Assembly (NCBI GenBank): GCA_020072805.1
Contig: JAIQGC010000010.1
Coordinates: forward strand, 1-59,233
DNA from: Terriglobia bacterium
GTDB taxonomy: Bacteria > Acidobacteriota > Terriglobia > Acidiferrales > UBA7541
DNA length: 59,233 nt
Reading direction: 5' to 3'
Each line of letters begins with the position of its first letter. The stretch's first letter is position 1. Shown one piece after another: positions 24,351-33,526 of the stretch. A program made the position numbers and the translations under genes. The notes beneath the pieces are model-generated. The model worked only from the letters and a program-made list of their open reading frames with translations, had not been told where the DNA came from and made no database searches.

Positions 24351-25387
24351 TGGAGCAATCCCAAAGCCGTTTGAAAGTTCTTCAATCTGTTTACGGTTTG
24401 CTGCTGGAAACGCCCCTGCCAGTTCCCGGTTTGCAACTGCAGGCCGAGCGCAGAGACGAAGATGTGCGAGTCCACGTAAGGGGCGTTCTTGCCGAGGGCG
24501 AATTCCCCTTCCCCATCACGGCGCAAAATTTCTTTTATGCCAGCCCGACGCTAGATGACAAGGGCCTGCCCCTGGTGCGCGCTGGGTGGGATACAAAAGA
24601 GAACTATTTTGGTTTTTGGTATTCCGACGGGGCAAAGTTTGCCGTTTCGCGCGAAGGGTGCGAAATCTGGGCCGATTGGCCGGACGGCTACACGCTGGAA
24701 GACGCTTGCACGTACCTCGTCGGGCCGGTTCTCGCCTTTGCCCTTCGCCTTCGCGGAGCCACCTGCCTGCACGCCAGCGCCATCGAAGTGGACGGCCTGG
24801 CCATCGCTCTGGTGGGGGCGCCCGGCGCGGGAAAATCCACCACCGCCGCGGCCTTTGCCCTTGCCGGCTTCCCCGTGCTTTCCGATGACATCGTGGTTTT
24901 GTCCGAAACGAATGGCCGGCTCTTCGTCCAGCCAGGCTACCCCCGCGTAAACGTGTGGCCGGATTCGGCGCGCGCCCTGACGGGTTCCGCAGCGGCCTTG
25001 CCGCTCATCACCCCCACCTGGGGAAAACATTTTTTGCCGCTCGGCCAGAACGGGCTGCGCTTCGCCGGGCGGCCCCTGCCCCTGGGCGCTGTCTATCTCC
25101 TGGCCGAGCGCCAGCCGGAACTGGCCGCTCCGGTCGTGGAAGAGATCTCCGGCAGCGAGGCCATGGTCACGCTGGCCGCCAACACCTATCAGAATTACCT
25201 CCTGGACGCGGAGATGCGCCGGAAGGATTTTGAACTCTTCGAGCGTCTGGCCAAGGCCCTTCCCGTGCGCCGCATTCGCCGCCCCGACGACATTTCCGCC
25301 CTCGCCAGTTCCTGCGAGGCCATCGCCGCGGACGCCAGGCGGATGCTGGCCCGTGGGATCGCCAATGAAGTCCCAGCGGGGGACTGA
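24350..25387 (+). CDS. HPr kinase-like protein, candidate lasso peptide kinase
   Basis: 345 residues with the C-terminal HPr-kinase fold: HASAIEVDG strand, Walker A GAPGAGKST near residue 155, and the LSDDIVVL loop near 177 with the two Asp that act as base and metal ligand in HprK. Homologues in lasso clusters (PadeK, ThcoK) phosphorylate the C-terminal Ser of the precursor. Here the precursor ends in Thr, so Thr54 is the obvious candidate acceptor. The gene starts inside the precursor stop codon (TGATG), meaning that the two are translationally coupled. The first 120 residues are less conserved. Confidence 0.85.
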   Translation: MEQSQSRLKVLQSVYGLLLETPLPVPGLQLQAERRDEDVRVHVRGVLAEGEFPFPITAQNFFYASPTLDDKGLPLVRAGWDTKENYFGFWYSDGAKFAVSREGCEIWADWPDGYTLEDACTYLVGPVLAFALRLRGATCLHASAIEVDGLAIALVGAPGAGKSTTAAAFALAGFPVLSDDIVVLSETNGRLFVQPGYPRVNVWPDSARALTGSAAALPLITPTWGKHFLPLGQNGLRFAGRPLPLGAVYLLAERQPELAAPVVEEISGSEAMVTLAANTYQNYLLDAEMRRKDFELFERLAKALPVRRIRRPDDISALASSCEAIAADARRMLARGIANEVPAGD

Positions 25388-25388
25388 A

Positions 25389-26543
25389 ATGTACACCTAT
25401 AGCCTCTCCGGTTACGGCGTCATGGCTGCGGATCGCATCCGCAACGAGGCCTACGCCCAGGCCCTCCGCTCCGCCATCCAACCCGGCTGCGTGGTCCTGG
25501 ATATCGGCACCGGCACGGGAGCCATGGCCGTGCTGGCCTGCCAACTGGGCGCCGGGCGCGTCTTTGCCATTGAACCCAGCCCCGTCATCCAGGTCGCACG
25601 CCAGGTCGCCGCCGCGAATCACTGCGCCGAGAGAATCGAGTTCATCGAGGATCTCTCCACGCGGGCCACCCTTCCGGTTCAGGCCCACGTAATCGTCTCC
25701 GATTTGCGTGGAATACTTCCCTTGTTCCAACAACATATTCCTTCCATCGTGGATGCGCGCCGGCGTCATCTCGCCCCCGGCGGCACCCTCATTCCGCGCA
25801 AGGATTTTCTCTGGGCGGCCATTGTGGAAGCTCCCAAGACCTATTCCGAAATCGTGGATCCCTGGGAGAAGAACACCTTCGGCCAGGATCTCTCCGCTGC
25901 CCGCCAAATCGCCGTGAACAAGTACTGCAAGGCGCGCATGCCGCCGGAACAGCTCCTGGCCAAACCCAGTCTATGGAAGACGCTGGACTACAGACAGATT
26001 GAGAACCCCGACGCCGAAGGCGGGCTGGAATGGACCATTGAACGCGACGGAACCGGCCACGGCATCCTGATGTGGTTCGATGCCGAACTAACCGAGGGCG
26101 TGGGCTATTCCAACGCTCCCGGCACCCCCAAGGTTATTTACGGCTCCTTGTTTTTCCCTTGGCCGCAGCCGGTTGCGCTGGCCGCCGGCCAAAACGTAGC
26201 CATCGAACTGCACGCCAAACTGCTCGAACAGGACTACACCTGGCGCTGGAAAACGCGCATTGCCCCGGCCGGAAAATCCGCCGAGACGCGCTTCTCCTTT
26301 GACCAGTCCGACCTACAGGGCATGCTGCTCTCACCTGTCTCTCTCCGCAAGACCGCTGCCGACTACGTCCCCTCTCTTTCCGAAGACGGCGCGCTGCATG
26401 CCCGAACACTCGCCTTAATGGACGGCCGGCGCTCCCTCGAAGAAATTGCCCGCCAGCTCTGTGCCGAATTCCCCGGGCGCTTTCCCGGCTGGCGCCAAGC
26501 CCTCGGCTACGCCGGCGCCCTCTCCCAGAAACTCAGCCGCTAA
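25389..26543 (+). CDS. PRMT-like SAM methyltransferase with C-terminal PqqD-like tail
   Basis: 384 residues from the ATG one base after the kinase stop. The N terminus (MYTYSLSGYGVMAADRIRNEAYAQAL split by position 1-26) and motif I (VLDIGTGTGAMAVLA, near 37) place it among PRMT-like class I methyltransferases. Where PRMTs have the double-Glu loop it reads VSDLRGILP, so Arg methylation is doubtful. A beta-barrel domain follows. The last 50 residues (LMDGRRSLEEIARQLCAEF...) look like the winged-helix half of PqqD/RRE proteins and may hold the leader. The predicted core has no Arg; His3, the Lys residues, Asn or the C-terminal carboxylate are possible targets. Confidence 0.78.
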   Translation: MYTYSLSGYGVMAADRIRNEAYAQALRSAIQPGCVVLDIGTGTGAMAVLACQLGAGRVFAIEPSPVIQVARQVAAANHCAERIEFIEDLSTRATLPVQAHVIVSDLRGILPLFQQHIPSIVDARRRHLAPGGTLIPRKDFLWAAIVEAPKTYSEIVDPWEKNTFGQDLSAARQIAVNKYCKARMPPEQLLAKPSLWKTLDYRQIENPDAEGGLEWTIERDGTGHGILMWFDAELTEGVGYSNAPGTPKVIYGSLFFPWPQPVALAAGQNVAIELHAKLLEQDYTWRWKTRIAPAGKSAETRFSFDQSDLQGMLLSPVSLRKTAADYVPSLSEDGALHARTLALMDGRRSLEEIARQLCAEFPGRFPGWRQALGYAGALSQKLSR

Positions 26544-26626
26544 GCCGGTCCCGATTAGAACTGGACTGAAAACAGTCGCGCCCAAATTTCAGGATGAGAC
26601 TTGGAGGGAACGCTCGGCGCAATTTG

Positions 26627-26650
26627 CACGAGTCACGAACCACGAGCGAC
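26627..26650. repeat. Single copy of the CACGAGTCAC interspersed repeat
   Basis: GCACGAGTCACGAACCACGA at 26627 matches the repeat at 246-277 and the inverted copy at 40-71. It lies in the short gap between the convergent methyltransferase and amidohydrolase genes. Confidence 0.55.
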
Positions 26651-26656
26651 ATCCCA

Positions 26657-27901
26657 TTAGCGTTGCGTCAAAATCCATTCCATCGTCTTCGACGCCAGGC
26701 GGTCCAGCGCCACCACGGCCATTTCCAGATGCTCTTCCCGCGTGTCCTCGATCTTATTGTGGCTGATGCCCTTGAGCGACTGCACGAACATCATCACGCT
26801 GGGAATTCCCGCGCGCGCCACTTCCGCCGCATCGTGCAGCGGACCCGAAGGCAGGCGGTGCGCCGCGCCCGATGTTTCCCGAACGGCCTGCTCACACAGC
26901 TCCAGCAAATCCTTATGAAACGGCACGGGTTCAATGTTCCACAAGCGCGTCCACTCCACCGTGCAATTCTCCTCGGCGGCAAACCGCCGGCTGGCTTCCT
27001 GCGCTTCCCGGTACATCTGCGCGAGCACGCCGGCGTCCAGATCGCGCTGGTCCAGCGTCGCTTCGCAGCGGCCCACCACCGCCGTGGCGATTCCCGGAAA
27101 CGTTTTCACGCTGCCCATGGTGCACACGGCCTCTTCGTGCTTCCCGGCGATGCTGCGGATTTCCAGCGCCAGCTTGGCCGCCGCGGCCAGGGCGTCACGC
27201 CGCGCGTTCATCGGCGTCGATCCCGCATGCGCTTCCTGCCCGTGAAAGGTAATGATGTGCCGCTCCACTCCTTTCGTGCCCAGCACCACGCCCAGCGGCA
27301 GCCCCATGCGCTCCAGCACCGGCCCCTGCTCGATATGCAATTCGATATAAGCCGCGGCGTTTTTTCGCTCCTTCCGGGCCTCCGGAAATTGATCGATTTC
27401 CACACCGCAGCGCCGCAGCGCATCTTCCAGTTTCACGCCGTCGCGATCGGTACGCCCGCGATCCGCCGCAATGGAATGCGTTCCGGCAAAAGCCGAAGAG
27501 CCCAGCACGCTGCGTCCGAAGCGCGCCCCTTCTTCATCCGCCCAATCCACCAGACGTACCGTGACCGGCGGTCGCCCGCCAAACCCCGACGCGATTCGCC
27601 GCAGCACTTCCAGGCCCGCAAGCAAATCCAGCGCCCCGTCGAGCCAGCCCCCGTTGGGCACGGAATCGAGATGCCCGCCGATCAGCAGCGCCTTTTCCGA
27701 CGCTCCCGCCAGCGTGACCCAATGATTTCCGGCCGCATCGCGGTGCTGCTCCACGGGAAGCTCTTTTACTTTTGCGGCGAACCATTCCCGCGCGCGCAAC
27801 CACGTGTCCGTCCAGGCCACGCGCTGCGCCCCGTTTTCGTCCGCGGTGAGCGCGCGCAACTCCTTCAATTCGGCGACCGTGCGTTGGGGGTTCAGGCTCA
27901 T
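26657..27901 (-). CDS. Zn-dependent amidohydrolase (allantoate/N-carbamoyl-L-amino acid hydrolase family, M20)
   Basis: 414 residues of the M20 hydrolase type that acts on ureido or carbamoyl groups. Metal-binding motifs are GGHLDSVPNGGWLDGALD near 80, DEEGARFG, and ELHIEQGPVLE; FHGQEAHAGSTPM and GISHNKIEDT complete the active site and lid. Members include allantoate amidohydrolase, ureidoglycolate amidohydrolase and N-carbamoyl-L-amino acid hydrolase; no purine-degradation neighbours help to choose. The ATG at 27901 was selected with AAGGGA 7 bases upstream; the frame stays open far upstream but there it has no homology. Confidence 0.92.
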   Translation of the reverse strand: MSLNPQRTVAELKELRALTADENGAQRVAWTDTWLRAREWFAAKVKELPVEQHRDAAGNHWVTLAGASEKALLIGGHLDSVPNGGWLDGALDLLAGLEVLRRIASGFGGRPPVTVRLVDWADEEGARFGRSVLGSSAFAGTHSIAADRGRTDRDGVKLEDALRRCGVEIDQFPEARKERKNAAAYIELHIEQGPVLERMGLPLGVVLGTKGVERHIITFHGQEAHAGSTPMNARRDALAAAAKLALEIRSIAGKHEEAVCTMGSVKTFPGIATAVVGRCEATLDQRDLDAGVLAQMYREAQEASRRFAAEENCTVEWTRLWNIEPVPFHKDLLELCEQAVRETSGAAHRLPSGPLHDAAEVARAGIPSVMMFVQSLKGISHNKIEDTREEHLEMAVVALDRLASKTMEWILTQR

Positions 27902-28029
27902 CAGAGTTCCCTTGGAAATGCGGCGCCAGCCTACAACAAGCCTCCCTGATTTTCCACTGGTCCTCGCATGGAGATTGTGGCCGGCGCGCGCCGCGCTTCT
28001 GCAAATCGGCAATTCGCGGCAAGAATTTG

Positions 28030-29703
28030 CTACCCGCTTTCCGCGCCTTTCAACAATCCTTGATCTCGCAATATCCTCCGAACCTTCTTTGGGGAGATGG
28101 ACAAGCGCGCCGCCACCCGCGCTACTTTGCAACCCTCGTGCCTCCACACCTTGGGAATCACCAGGGCTGCAAATTCTTCGCTCACTTGTTGAAACGATTT
28201 GTTTCCGACGATGCCTTGCGACCATTCCCGGAGCGTGGAGCTGATGTTGCCGGCTCCGCGAAGCTTGCGCTTCAGCTCCTGCAGCTCTCTCCAGACATAG
28301 TCCTGATGCGCAGGCTTCAGCAGCGCCGCCGCTCCGTCCGCGCACTGCTGGGCCGCTTCCAGGTCCTCCGGAAAACCCAGGCAGAGCGCCAAACCCAATG
28401 CAATATGCGCCTTGGCGATGAGGCGGCGGTTCTGGGTGTGCTTTGCGGATTCCAGAGCCTCGCGGGAGAATTCGCAAGCCAGCTGCGAGGAGGGCACGCG
28501 GCTCGAGCCTTCCTCAATCTGCTCTTCGAACTTGGCGCATTCCACCGCGGACTGCAGCATGCGCGCGCGGGCCTTGAGCACGATGTCTTTTTTCTCGTCG
28601 CCCAGGCGGAACGCCGTAGCTCCTTCGGCCGCGGCGCGATCGAGTTCTCCGTCATCGAGGTTCAGATAGCCAAACGTGACATGGACATTGCCGTTGCCGC
28701 GATGGTCGTCATAGCGGTCATAAATTTCACGGGCCTTGGCAAGATGTTCGAACGCTTCCGCGCGAAGCCGCGTGAGCTGCTCGCGTCCTCGGAGCTTGGG
28801 AAAGGCCGCGGATTTCGCGCCGCCCTGGCGTCTTTTCCTGGATTTCGCCGCTTCCGAATCCATCTTGTTGGCAAGCTGAAGCGCGAGCAGCCTTTTCACA
28901 AATGCGATGTTCACGAAAGACCTGGCAAGATTTCGATTGAACGGATCCCGCTGATTGTATTGCTCGATCGCTTTTTCGAACTTGGAAAGCGCTTGCTCAT
29001 AGTTGCCCCGCCGGCGGGCGATTCTGCCGTAAGCGGAGCTGATGTTTCCGAGGGTTACCCAGTCGTCGGTATCCGCCAACACTTCCTCTGCTTCACGGAG
29101 AATCCTCGCGGCTTCCTCCGGGTGGCCTTCCTGGAAGGCGATCCACCCCTCCAGCACATGCATGACCGCGGCCATCTTGGGGTACTTCAAGCGCAAAGCC
29201 AGTTCCCGCGCTTTGGCCACATACCCGAGAGCGTCATCGTACCGGCCCTGCCGCCGCAGACATCGTCCGACCCAGAAATTGGCGATGGACATGATTGGCT
29301 TATCGCTGATTTCCTCTTCCAGCGCGAGGACCGTCTCAAAACACTTGATGGCTTTTCCAAATTCCTCCTCGGCCATGGCCATAAGCCCTTCGGCCATTCT
29401 CAGGTGCGCGAATTCCAGCAAGGAAAGCGACTCGCGGCGGACGCCGGAAAATCGCGACAGGAGCCGCTTTAACAGGCGTCTGCCGGAAAACCCGATGTCC
29501 ACCCACTGGGCAAAGTACTCCAGCAGGATGGCCGCGTTTTTCTGGCGCGGTTCGCATGATTCCACAAGCTGCTTATGGGCCGCGAGGCACTGGAGACCAC
29601 TGGCGATTCTGCGCCACGCGATATCTTCCCGGAGCTGTTTCAGAAACTCGTCAGGAATTTCCCTGTCGTGCTTTGTGTTTCGCTTGTCCATGCGCGACGA
29701 CAT
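28030..29703 (-). CDS. TPR protein with C-terminal Fis-type helix-turn-helix, likely regulator of aceBA
   Basis: 557 residues, mostly TPR-like helical pairs from about 100 to 500 (for example GRCLRRQGRYDDALGYVAKA and YGRIARRRGNYEQALSKFEK). The C terminus ends in VARVAARLSISPKKVRRILR, a Fis/NtrC-like helix-turn-helix. The gene is transcribed away from aceB with 215 bases between, and that gap holds a 17-bp palindrome. I infer a transcription factor that senses something through its TPR part and controls the glyoxylate shunt, perhaps its own gene as well. The ATG at 29703 has GGGGGAG close upstream; an ATG four codons later is possible. Confidence 0.8.
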   Translation of the reverse strand: MSSRMDKRNTKHDREIPDEFLKQLREDIAWRRIASGLQCLAAHKQLVESCEPRQKNAAILLEYFAQWVDIGFSGRRLLKRLLSRFSGVRRESLSLLEFAHLRMAEGLMAMAEEEFGKAIKCFETVLALEEEISDKPIMSIANFWVGRCLRRQGRYDDALGYVAKARELALRLKYPKMAAVMHVLEGWIAFQEGHPEEAARILREAEEVLADTDDWVTLGNISSAYGRIARRRGNYEQALSKFEKAIEQYNQRDPFNRNLARSFVNIAFVKRLLALQLANKMDSEAAKSRKRRQGGAKSAAFPKLRGREQLTRLRAEAFEHLAKAREIYDRYDDHRGNGNVHVTFGYLNLDDGELDRAAAEGATAFRLGDEKKDIVLKARARMLQSAVECAKFEEQIEEGSSRVPSSQLACEFSREALESAKHTQNRRLIAKAHIALGLALCLGFPEDLEAAQQCADGAAALLKPAHQDYVWRELQELKRKLRGAGNISSTLREWSQGIVGNKSFQQVSEEFAALVIPKVWRHEGCKVARVAARLSISPKKVRRILRDQGLLKGAESG

Positions 29704-29793
29704 GCTCTCCCCCCGCGGCGGGCCCTGCTGCGTCCACAGAATCAAACCCCATTCTTCGCTGCCTTGCGCAAGAACAGGGCTAAACCGGCCCAA

Positions 29794-29823
29794 TCGGACG
29801 ACTCGTCCGAATCGGACGTGTCC
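29794..29823. promoter_or_regulatory. Palindromic operator-like site between the TPR/HTH gene and aceB
   Basis: TCGGACGACTCGTCCGA (29794-29810) is a perfect 17-bp palindrome around one central base. A second similar motif, TCGGACGTGTCC (29812-29823), follows after one base. The site lies between the divergent starts at 29703 and 29919, where an operator for both would be expected. Binding by the neighbouring regulator is inferred. Confidence 0.55.
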
Positions 29824-29918
29824 CTTTGACTGGGAGGCGATCCTGGAGTCTACTCCATCTCGAGCAGGTTCGCCGCTGGATTCGGCGGACGCCCGCGGGG
29901 AAAGGAAGGACGGGGATC

Positions 29919-31529
29919 ATGGCCACAGGGACCAGCAAGCTGAGGGAGGCATTGGCGCCTCCGCCTTTTTCGAATCGTATCATTCCGACTAATTCCGCCC
30001 CGGCGGACTTTGATGCCGTCCGCGATCTCCCCAAAGGCTTCCTCGAATTTCTTGCGCCGCTCCATGCCGCGCTCACGCCGCGCCAGCGCACCCTCATCGC
30101 CCATCGCGATTACGCCCTGGCCGAAGCGCACGCCGGCCGGCTCCCGGATTACCTGCCGCCTTCCGTCGCCACCACCAATTCCTGGCGCATCGAGCTCCCG
30201 GACTGGTGCGCCGACCAGCGCAACCAAATGACCGGCCCCGCCGATGAAGCCGATCTCGTAGTGAAAATGCTCAACTCCGGCGCTCCCGGCGTCATGCTCG
30301 ATCTTGAGGACTCGACGGCAAACACCTGGGAACACAACGCGCGCGGAATCACGAATATTCTCGAAGCGCTCGCCGGCCGCTTGACCTACTTCGACGCCAA
30401 GCGCGACAAAACCGTGGCCATTCAGCCAAGCTCCACGGTCATTTTCACCCGCCCCCGCGGCTTGCACCTTTATCAGGCCGGCGTTCTCCAGGGAGAACTG
30501 CTCCCCGCGCCGCTCTTCGACGTTGCCCTGGTCGCCTACCAGACCGACTTCGGCGCGCTCCAGCATCCGCTGTGCATCTACATTCCAAAATCCGAATCCG
30601 CCGACGAGGCGTTCTGGTGGCGCGATCTCTTCCAGATGATTGCCCGCGCCAAAGGTCTTCCGGCGAATGCCATCAAGTGCATGGCGCTCGTTGAATCGCA
30701 TCCGCTGGCTCTTCAAATGGAAGAATTCGCCTGGAATCTGCGCGACCACATCCTCGGTCTGAATCTAGGCCGCTGGGACTACATGGCCAGCCTGATCCAT
30801 TTCAACCTTGAAAATCCGGAATGGGTACTTCCCGACCGCAACACCATTCCCCACAACGTCGCCTTCTTCCAGAATCTGCGCAATCTCCTGCCGGAGATCT
30901 GCCACAAACACGGCCTGCTGGCCATCGGCGGCATGACTGCTCTCTATCCCAGCCGCGAAGACGCCGCGCTGAACGCCCGCGCGTTGAAAGTTCTCGCCGA
31001 GGACAAGAAGAACGAATCGCTTTCGTTGATGGATGGCGCTTGGACCGGCCATCCCGACCAGAACGAAATCGCCGTCTCGCAATTTCCCGTTCCCAATCAG
31101 CTTTTAACGCGGCCAGCCAGCGCCAATACCCGTCCCAATCTTCGCCCGGCTCCGACGGGCATCGGCCAGCGCACGCTCGCGGGAACGCGCGCCGCGATTC
31201 GAACCGTGATTCGCTATCGCCACGGCGTCCTGAAGGGCAAAGGCGCGAGCCTCCTCGATGGCTACATGGAAGACCTGGCCACGGACCGTATTTACCGCCT
31301 GATGATCGCCCAGCGCATGAGGCATGCGGAAACGGTTGAAATTCTCGACCAAAACGGTTTTGCAATTCGCCATACCCCGGAGCTGATCGAGCAACTCTTC
31401 GACGAAGAACTTGACCGGCTCCTTCGTGAAACCGCCGGTGAAAATGATCCGCAAGCGGCTGCGAGGCTCCGCGAGGCCCGCGCGATCAGCGAAGAAATGA
31501 TTCACCGCGGCGAGTTCAATCCGGTTTGA
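29919..31529 (+). CDS. aceB: Malate synthase (glyoxylate shunt)
   Basis: 536 residues, malate synthase A type by length. Visible motifs are PGVMLDLEDSTANTW, FTRPRGLHL near 176 (the glyoxylate-binding Arg), the HILGLNLGRWDYMAS run near 279 with the acidic metal ligands around it, IGGMTALYPS, and GAWTGHPDQNEIA. It condenses acetyl-CoA and glyoxylate to malate. The canonical GLNCGRWDYIFS motif is slightly altered. Start ATG 29919 has GGAAGGA 8 bases upstream. The isocitrate lyase gene follows after 42 bases. Confidence 0.93.
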   Translation: MATGTSKLREALAPPPFSNRIIPTNSAPADFDAVRDLPKGFLEFLAPLHAALTPRQRTLIAHRDYALAEAHAGRLPDYLPPSVATTNSWRIELPDWCADQRNQMTGPADEADLVVKMLNSGAPGVMLDLEDSTANTWEHNARGITNILEALAGRLTYFDAKRDKTVAIQPSSTVIFTRPRGLHLYQAGVLQGELLPAPLFDVALVAYQTDFGALQHPLCIYIPKSESADEAFWWRDLFQMIARAKGLPANAIKCMALVESHPLALQMEEFAWNLRDHILGLNLGRWDYMASLIHFNLENPEWVLPDRNTIPHNVAFFQNLRNLLPEICHKHGLLAIGGMTALYPSREDAALNARALKVLAEDKKNESLSLMDGAWTGHPDQNEIAVSQFPVPNQLLTRPASANTRPNLRPAPTGIGQRTLAGTRAAIRTVIRYRHGVLKGKGASLLDGYMEDLATDRIYRLMIAQRMRHAETVEILDQNGFAIRHTPELIEQLFDEELDRLLRETAGENDPQAAARLREARAISEEMIHRGEFNPV

Positions 31530-31571
31530 GGAAGAGTTTTAGTTTTCAGCAGAAAAGACAAGGAGAGCACA

Positions 31572-32924
31572 ATGTCAGCAAACGGAAGCAACGGGGCCAA
31601 CGGCAAGCACAATCAGGATCACGCGGAATGGAGCGGTAATCCCCGCTGGTCCGGCATTACGCGCCCCTACTCGTATTCCGATGTGCTCCGGCTGCGCGGC
31701 TCCATCCAGATCGAGTACACGCTCGCGCGCCTGGGCGCGGAGCGCCTCTGGAATTTGATGCACAGCGAGGCCTACGTCCCTGCGCTGGGCGCCATCACCG
31801 GCAACCAGGCCATCGAAATGATGCAGGGCGGGCTGAAGGCCATTTACTGCAGCGGCTGGCAAGTGGCCGCCGACGGCAACACCGCCGGCGACGTCTATCC
31901 CGATCAAAGCCTCTATCCCAGCGATAGCGCGCCCAATCTCGTCAGGCGCATCAATCGCGCCCTTCTGCGCGCCGACCAAATCGAATCCGCCGAAGGGAAA
32001 AGCTCGGGCACGCATTGGCTCGCGCCGATCGTCGCCGACGCGGAAGCCGGCTTTGGCGGCTCGCTGAACGCTTACGAACTGATGAAATCCATGATCGAAG
32101 CCGGCGCGGCGGCTGTGCACTTTGAAGACCAACTTTCCTCCGCGAAGAAATGCGGGCATCTGGGCGGAAAGGTGGTCGTGCCCACGCGCGAATTCATCGA
32201 GAAACTCGTCGCCGCGCGCCTCGCCGCCGATGTCTGCGGCACGCCCACGCTTCTCATCGCTCGCACCGACGCCGACTCCGCCGGCCTCCTGCTCTCCGAC
32301 GCCGACCCGCGCGACCGCGAATTTATTTACGGCGAACGCACGCCCGAGGGTTTCTATCAGTTCCGCGGCGGGATCGGCGCGGCTATCGCCCGCGGCCTGG
32401 CCTACGCGCCTTACGCCGATATGCTCTGGTGCGAAACCTCGACGCCCGATCTGGCGGAGGCCAGGAAATTTGCCGAAGCCATCCACGCAAAATTTCCCGG
32501 CAAACTCCTGGCCTACAATTGCTCACCTTCCTTCAACTGGAAGAAGAAGCTCGACGACGCGGCCATCGCCGGGTTCCAGCAGGAACTCGGCAAGATGGGC
32601 TACAAGTTCCAGTTCGTCACCCTCGCCGGCTTCCACGCGCTCAACCTGTCCATGTTTCATCTCGCGCGCGGCTACGCTCAAGCCGGCATGGCCGCCTATT
32701 CAAGACTTCAGCAGGAGGAGTTCGCCGCGCAGGAACTCGGCTACAGCGCCGTCACCCACCAGCGCTTTGTCGGCACTGGCTATTTCGATGCAATCGCCCA
32801 GGTGGTCTCCAGCGGCAACTCCTCCACAACAGCTCTGGCGGGCTCGACCGAAGCGGCCCAGTTTCACGGCCACCCGGCGACTCTGCCTCCCGGTAAGCCA
32901 GCTTCCGCTGCGGTCTCGGCGTAG
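31572..32924 (+). CDS. aceA: Isocitrate lyase
   Basis: 450 residues. The catalytic signature KKCGHLGG near 192, the Mg2+-binding ADAEAGFGG region and [10 protein letters not shown], the WCETSTPDL loop and the YNCSPSFNW run are all as in bacterial isocitrate lyase. The enzyme splits isocitrate into glyoxylate and succinate, supplying the neighbouring malate synthase; together they allow growth on acetate or fatty acids. A strong ribosome site (AAGGAG) lies ahead of the ATG. Forms an operon with aceB. Confidence 0.97.
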   Translation: MSANGSNGANGKHNQDHAEWSGNPRWSGITRPYSYSDVLRLRGSIQIEYTLARLGAERLWNLMHSEAYVPALGAITGNQAIEMMQGGLKAIYCSGWQVAADGNTAGDVYPDQSLYPSDSAPNLVRRINRALLRADQIESAEGKSSGTHWLAPIVADAEAGFGGSLNAYELMKSMIEAGAAAVHFEDQLSSAKKCGHLGGKVVVPTREFIEKLVAARLAADVCGTPTLLIARTDADSAGLLLSDADPRDREFIYGERTPEGFYQFRGGIGAAIARGLAYAPYADMLWCETSTPDLAEARKFAEAIHAKFPGKLLAYNCSPSFNWKKKLDDAAIAGFQQELGKMGYKFQFVTLAGFHALNLSMFHLARGYAQAGMAAYSRLQQEEFAAQELGYSAVTHQRFVGTGYFDAIAQVVSSGNSSTTALAGSTEAAQFHGHPATLPPGKPASAAVSA

Positions 32925-33082
32925 CCATCCAACCCACGAGAGGGGGTGTGCTGAGCCGCCCCCTCTCACACACAATGCACTGAACTTCCCTGCAACCAGA
33001 AAACTGGGATTCTCTGAATGGTAGGAAACTGCTTTCAAGAGAAGTCGGCAAGTTTCCGCTTTGAATGGATTCTAAGAAATTC

Positions 33083-33176
<94 letters not shown>

Positions 33177-33526
33177 GCGGCGCCCGGCAGGAAGAATTCG
33201 CACCGGACCCACGAAGTATAGCATGCCAAAGTGAGCCAAAATAGCGTACCGCCTCTCTTCCACTCTTTTTCTTCCTCGAACGAGCCGGGCGATTTCTAGG
33301 CAATGACTCCTGGCAAGCGCAAGCCCCGTGTGGCTGCTCGTTGATTCGACAAGTATTTCCGGTCCATTTCGACGCGCCACAGGAAACTTTTAGGCCTGCG
33401 ATGCGTATAAAGGGATAGACTAGTGGGCGCGCTACGGCGGATCGGTAGAGAACTGCGGCTTACGCCATACCCGGGGACCAGCGCGGAACACCTGATCTGC
33501 CATGCAAGCGATTGAAGGGAAAGAAG
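33177..33526. other. Intergenic region between tRNA-Ser and the MacA-like gene
   Basis: No gene seen in these 350 bases. A TATACT box on the minus strand at 33215-33220 fits a -10 for the tRNA, with transcription beginning about 30 bases before it. On the + strand GTATAAAGGGATAGACT near 33404-33421 may hold a -10 for the adaptor gene. No repeats. Confidence 0.4.

Larger units (their letters stand above)
21560..26543 (+). other. Lasso-peptide biosynthetic gene cluster (B1-B2-C-A-kinase-methyltransferase)
   Basis: Six genes on one strand follow each other with overlaps or gaps of at most 15 bases: RRE protein B1, leader peptidase B2, cyclase C, precursor A, HPr-kinase-like protein and PRMT-like methyltransferase. 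B1, B2 and C are the obligatory lasso set; the precursor carries the matching recognition motif; kinase and methyltransferase are tailoring candidates. There is no ABC transporter or isopeptidase in the window, so export must use another system or genes elsewhere. Confidence 0.9.

Noticed and set aside
25389-26543. Assignment as a true protein arginine methyltransferase
   Set aside because: The double-Glu loop that binds the Arg guanidinium is absent and the presumed substrate core has no Arg.
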